In this document: piece after piece, positions 62,990 through 64,000 of the stretch
How the letters are laid out: every line of letters starts with the position of its first letter
Position numbering within the stretch: position 1 is the first letter of the stretch
Source: Aminobacter ciceronei
Lineage (GTDB): Bacteria; Pseudomonadota; Alphaproteobacteria; Rhizobiales; Rhizobiaceae
DNA length: 64,000 nucleotides
Reading direction: 5' to 3'
Assembly: GCF_014138625.1 (NCBI RefSeq)
Contig: NZ_JACJHY010000030.1
Location: 1-64,000, forward strand
Position numbers and translations under genes: made by a program
The notes under the pieces: generated by a model
Told to the model about the DNA's origin: nothing
The model's database searches: none
The model's input: the letters and a program-made list of their open reading frames with translations, nothing else

Positions 62990-63388
62990 ATGCTTCATCA
63001 CATTTCGCTCGGTGTCTCCGACATCGACCGCGCAGCAGCCTTCTACGACGCGGCCCTTGCCCCGCTCGGTTATGTCAGGGTCTGGGAAGACCTCTCGCCC
63101 GACGCCGACGACCAGGCCGTCGGCTACGGTGTCGCAGGCGGCGGCGACAAGCTGGCGCTCAAGCAGCGTAGCATCGGCCAGCGCCCGCCGGGTCCCGGCT
63201 TCCACCTTGCCTTTGCCGCGCCCGACCGACAGGCGGTCGCGGCGTTCCATGCGGCAGCACTTGCCCATGGTGGCACCGACAATGGCGGCCCCGGCCTGCG
63301 GGCGCATTACGGCCCGACCTATTTTGCCGCCTTCGTGATCGATCCGGACGGGCATCCTATCGAGGCGGTGTTCAACCAGGCCGTCTAG
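62990..63388 (+). CDS. VOC-family (glyoxalase-like) protein
   Basis: The 132-residue protein has the paired vicinal-oxygen-chelate halves: HHISLGVSDIDRAAAFYDAALAPLGY at the start, and FAAPDRQAVAAFHAAALAHGG and FVIDPDGHPIEAVF at the end. ATG 62990 has GCGGAGA upstream. It lies 24 bp after mutS, probably only a neighbour. Substrate unknown. Confidence 0.85.
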   Translation: MLHHISLGVSDIDRAAAFYDAALAPLGYVRVWEDLSPDADDQAVGYGVAGGGDKLALKQRSIGQRPPGPGFHLAFAAPDRQAVAAFHAAALAHGGTDNGGPGLRAHYGPTYFAAFVIDPDGHPIEAVFNQAV

Positions 63389-63619
63389 GCGGGCGCCGGA
63401 CGCGCCTGCAATTCAAGCGCCGGTATTCTGCCGGAACATCTTGCGAACAACCCCGACCGGGCATGTCCGGTTTGGCCTCAATCGCCGTGACCTGGGCAAA
63501 CTTGCCACCGATGGTAGCAGGCGGTCCATTGGGTCATTGACGTTCCCCCTGCCGCGGCGCCAATGCTGACATTGCGCGCGCTGGCAATCTTGCCAGCCAA
63601 CCAACCCCATGGAGGACGC

Positions 63620-63775
63620 ATGCCCAAGGTCAGAGGTCAGAGCGCTCTCGACAAGGAGCGCGCCAAAACGGAGAAGCTTCTCAAAAAGGTAGGCTACACC
63701 GCCCTGAAGGAGGCCGGGGTGAAATCCAGGCGGCCCGACCTTCCGAACCTGAAGACCGAAAAGCGAGAGAAATAA
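63620..63775 (+). CDS. Small basic protein, 51 residues
   Basis: Not recognised. ATG 63620 is preceded by ATGGAGGACGC, a strong ribosome binding site. The protein is Lys/Arg-rich (MPKVRGQSALDKERAKTE then KKVGYTALKEAG) with a probable amphipathic helix and ends KTEKREK. No signal or membrane segment. Length, ribosome binding site and codon use support a real gene. A nucleic-acid-associated role is possible but not shown. Confidence 0.55.
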   Translation: MPKVRGQSALDKERAKTEKLLKKVGYTALKEAGVKSRRPDLPNLKTEKREK

Positions 63776-64000
63776 CGCGGCCCTCTACGCTGCCCGCAGC
63801 CTCCCGGTTGAACCCGCTCTGCCGAACTGCTCAAGTCGGCGCTGGATCGCGAAAGGGCCGTGGCATGGTGGATTCTGGCCGGATCGACAAGCTGATCGTA
63901 CGGTGCCCCCTGCCTTGGCATTTTCACCCGACTTGGCGGCAGCGCGGCGAGTGCACACAGCCTTGAGGCTGCGCTCAGCATCGCGCCCGATCGTCTGTCG
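63776..64000. other. No assignable feature at the right end
   Basis: The last 225 bp hold no credible coding region, RNA gene or repeat. Short open frames on both strands lack ribosome binding sites and family-like sequence. It may be the leader of a gene beyond the window. Confidence 0.4.

Overview
The window is a gene-dense, high-GC stretch of an alphaproteobacterial chromosome, most likely from the Rhizobiales and probably Mesorhizobium-like (Phyllobacteriaceae). The evidence is the gene content (malic enzyme-phosphotransacetylase fusion next to mutS, many ABC sugar importers, an ECF42/DGPF pair, Bfd/Bfr with imelysins), a near-consensus Irr iron control element, and GC-rich palindromic repeats in many intergenic gaps. 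No rRNA, tRNA, prophage, insertion sequence or CRISPR array was seen. The genus is an inference, not a measurement.

Layout. 1-2.45 kb: start of an aldehyde dehydrogenase-like gene, deoC and fpr. 2.6-6.7 kb: hyuA/hyuB, separated by a repeat element. 6.8-17.1 kb: a divergent amino-sugar regulon. The minus arm is murQ, binding protein, two permeases, a Gfo/Idh oxidoreductase and an ATPase. The plus arm is a BadF-type kinase, a GntR regulator, nagB-II and nagA. Both promoters carry the same direct-repeat operator. 17.2-17.9 kb: rpe. 18.1-23.4 kb: two large secreted proteins of unknown function that share a cysteine-rich domain. 23.8-32.6 kb: an EamA exporter, then a second sugar regulon (binding protein, two-domain ATPase, two permeases, LacI, Gfo/Idh, PfkB kinase). 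32.9-39.6 kb: a DUF2189 membrane protein, an ECF42 sigma factor with its DGPF partner, an aminotransferase, a TetR/DinB divergent pair and a FAD-dependent reductase.

39.8-46.2 kb: an iron operon headed by an Irr-type ICE (imelysin, bfd, bfr, di-haem oxidoreductase, second imelysin, DUF1513). 46.2-57.2 kb: mostly housekeeping and small genes (phnN, prfC, an AlkC-like glycosylase, SRPBCC, DUF1801 and VOC proteins, a class II glutamine amidotransferase with a DUF6356 partner, Lrp/AsnC, dut, HAD phosphatase, PEP mutase-like, CysZ-like, PfkB kinase). 57.2-64 kb: a repeat-rich gap, maeB, mutS, a VOC protein and a 51-residue basic protein.

The least explained parts are the secreted two-protein module at 18.1-23.4 kb, the oxidoreductase inside the amino-sugar importer operon, and the orphan sugar cluster at 24.8-32.6 kb. 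Many very long antisense reading frames are GC-driven shadows and were left out.
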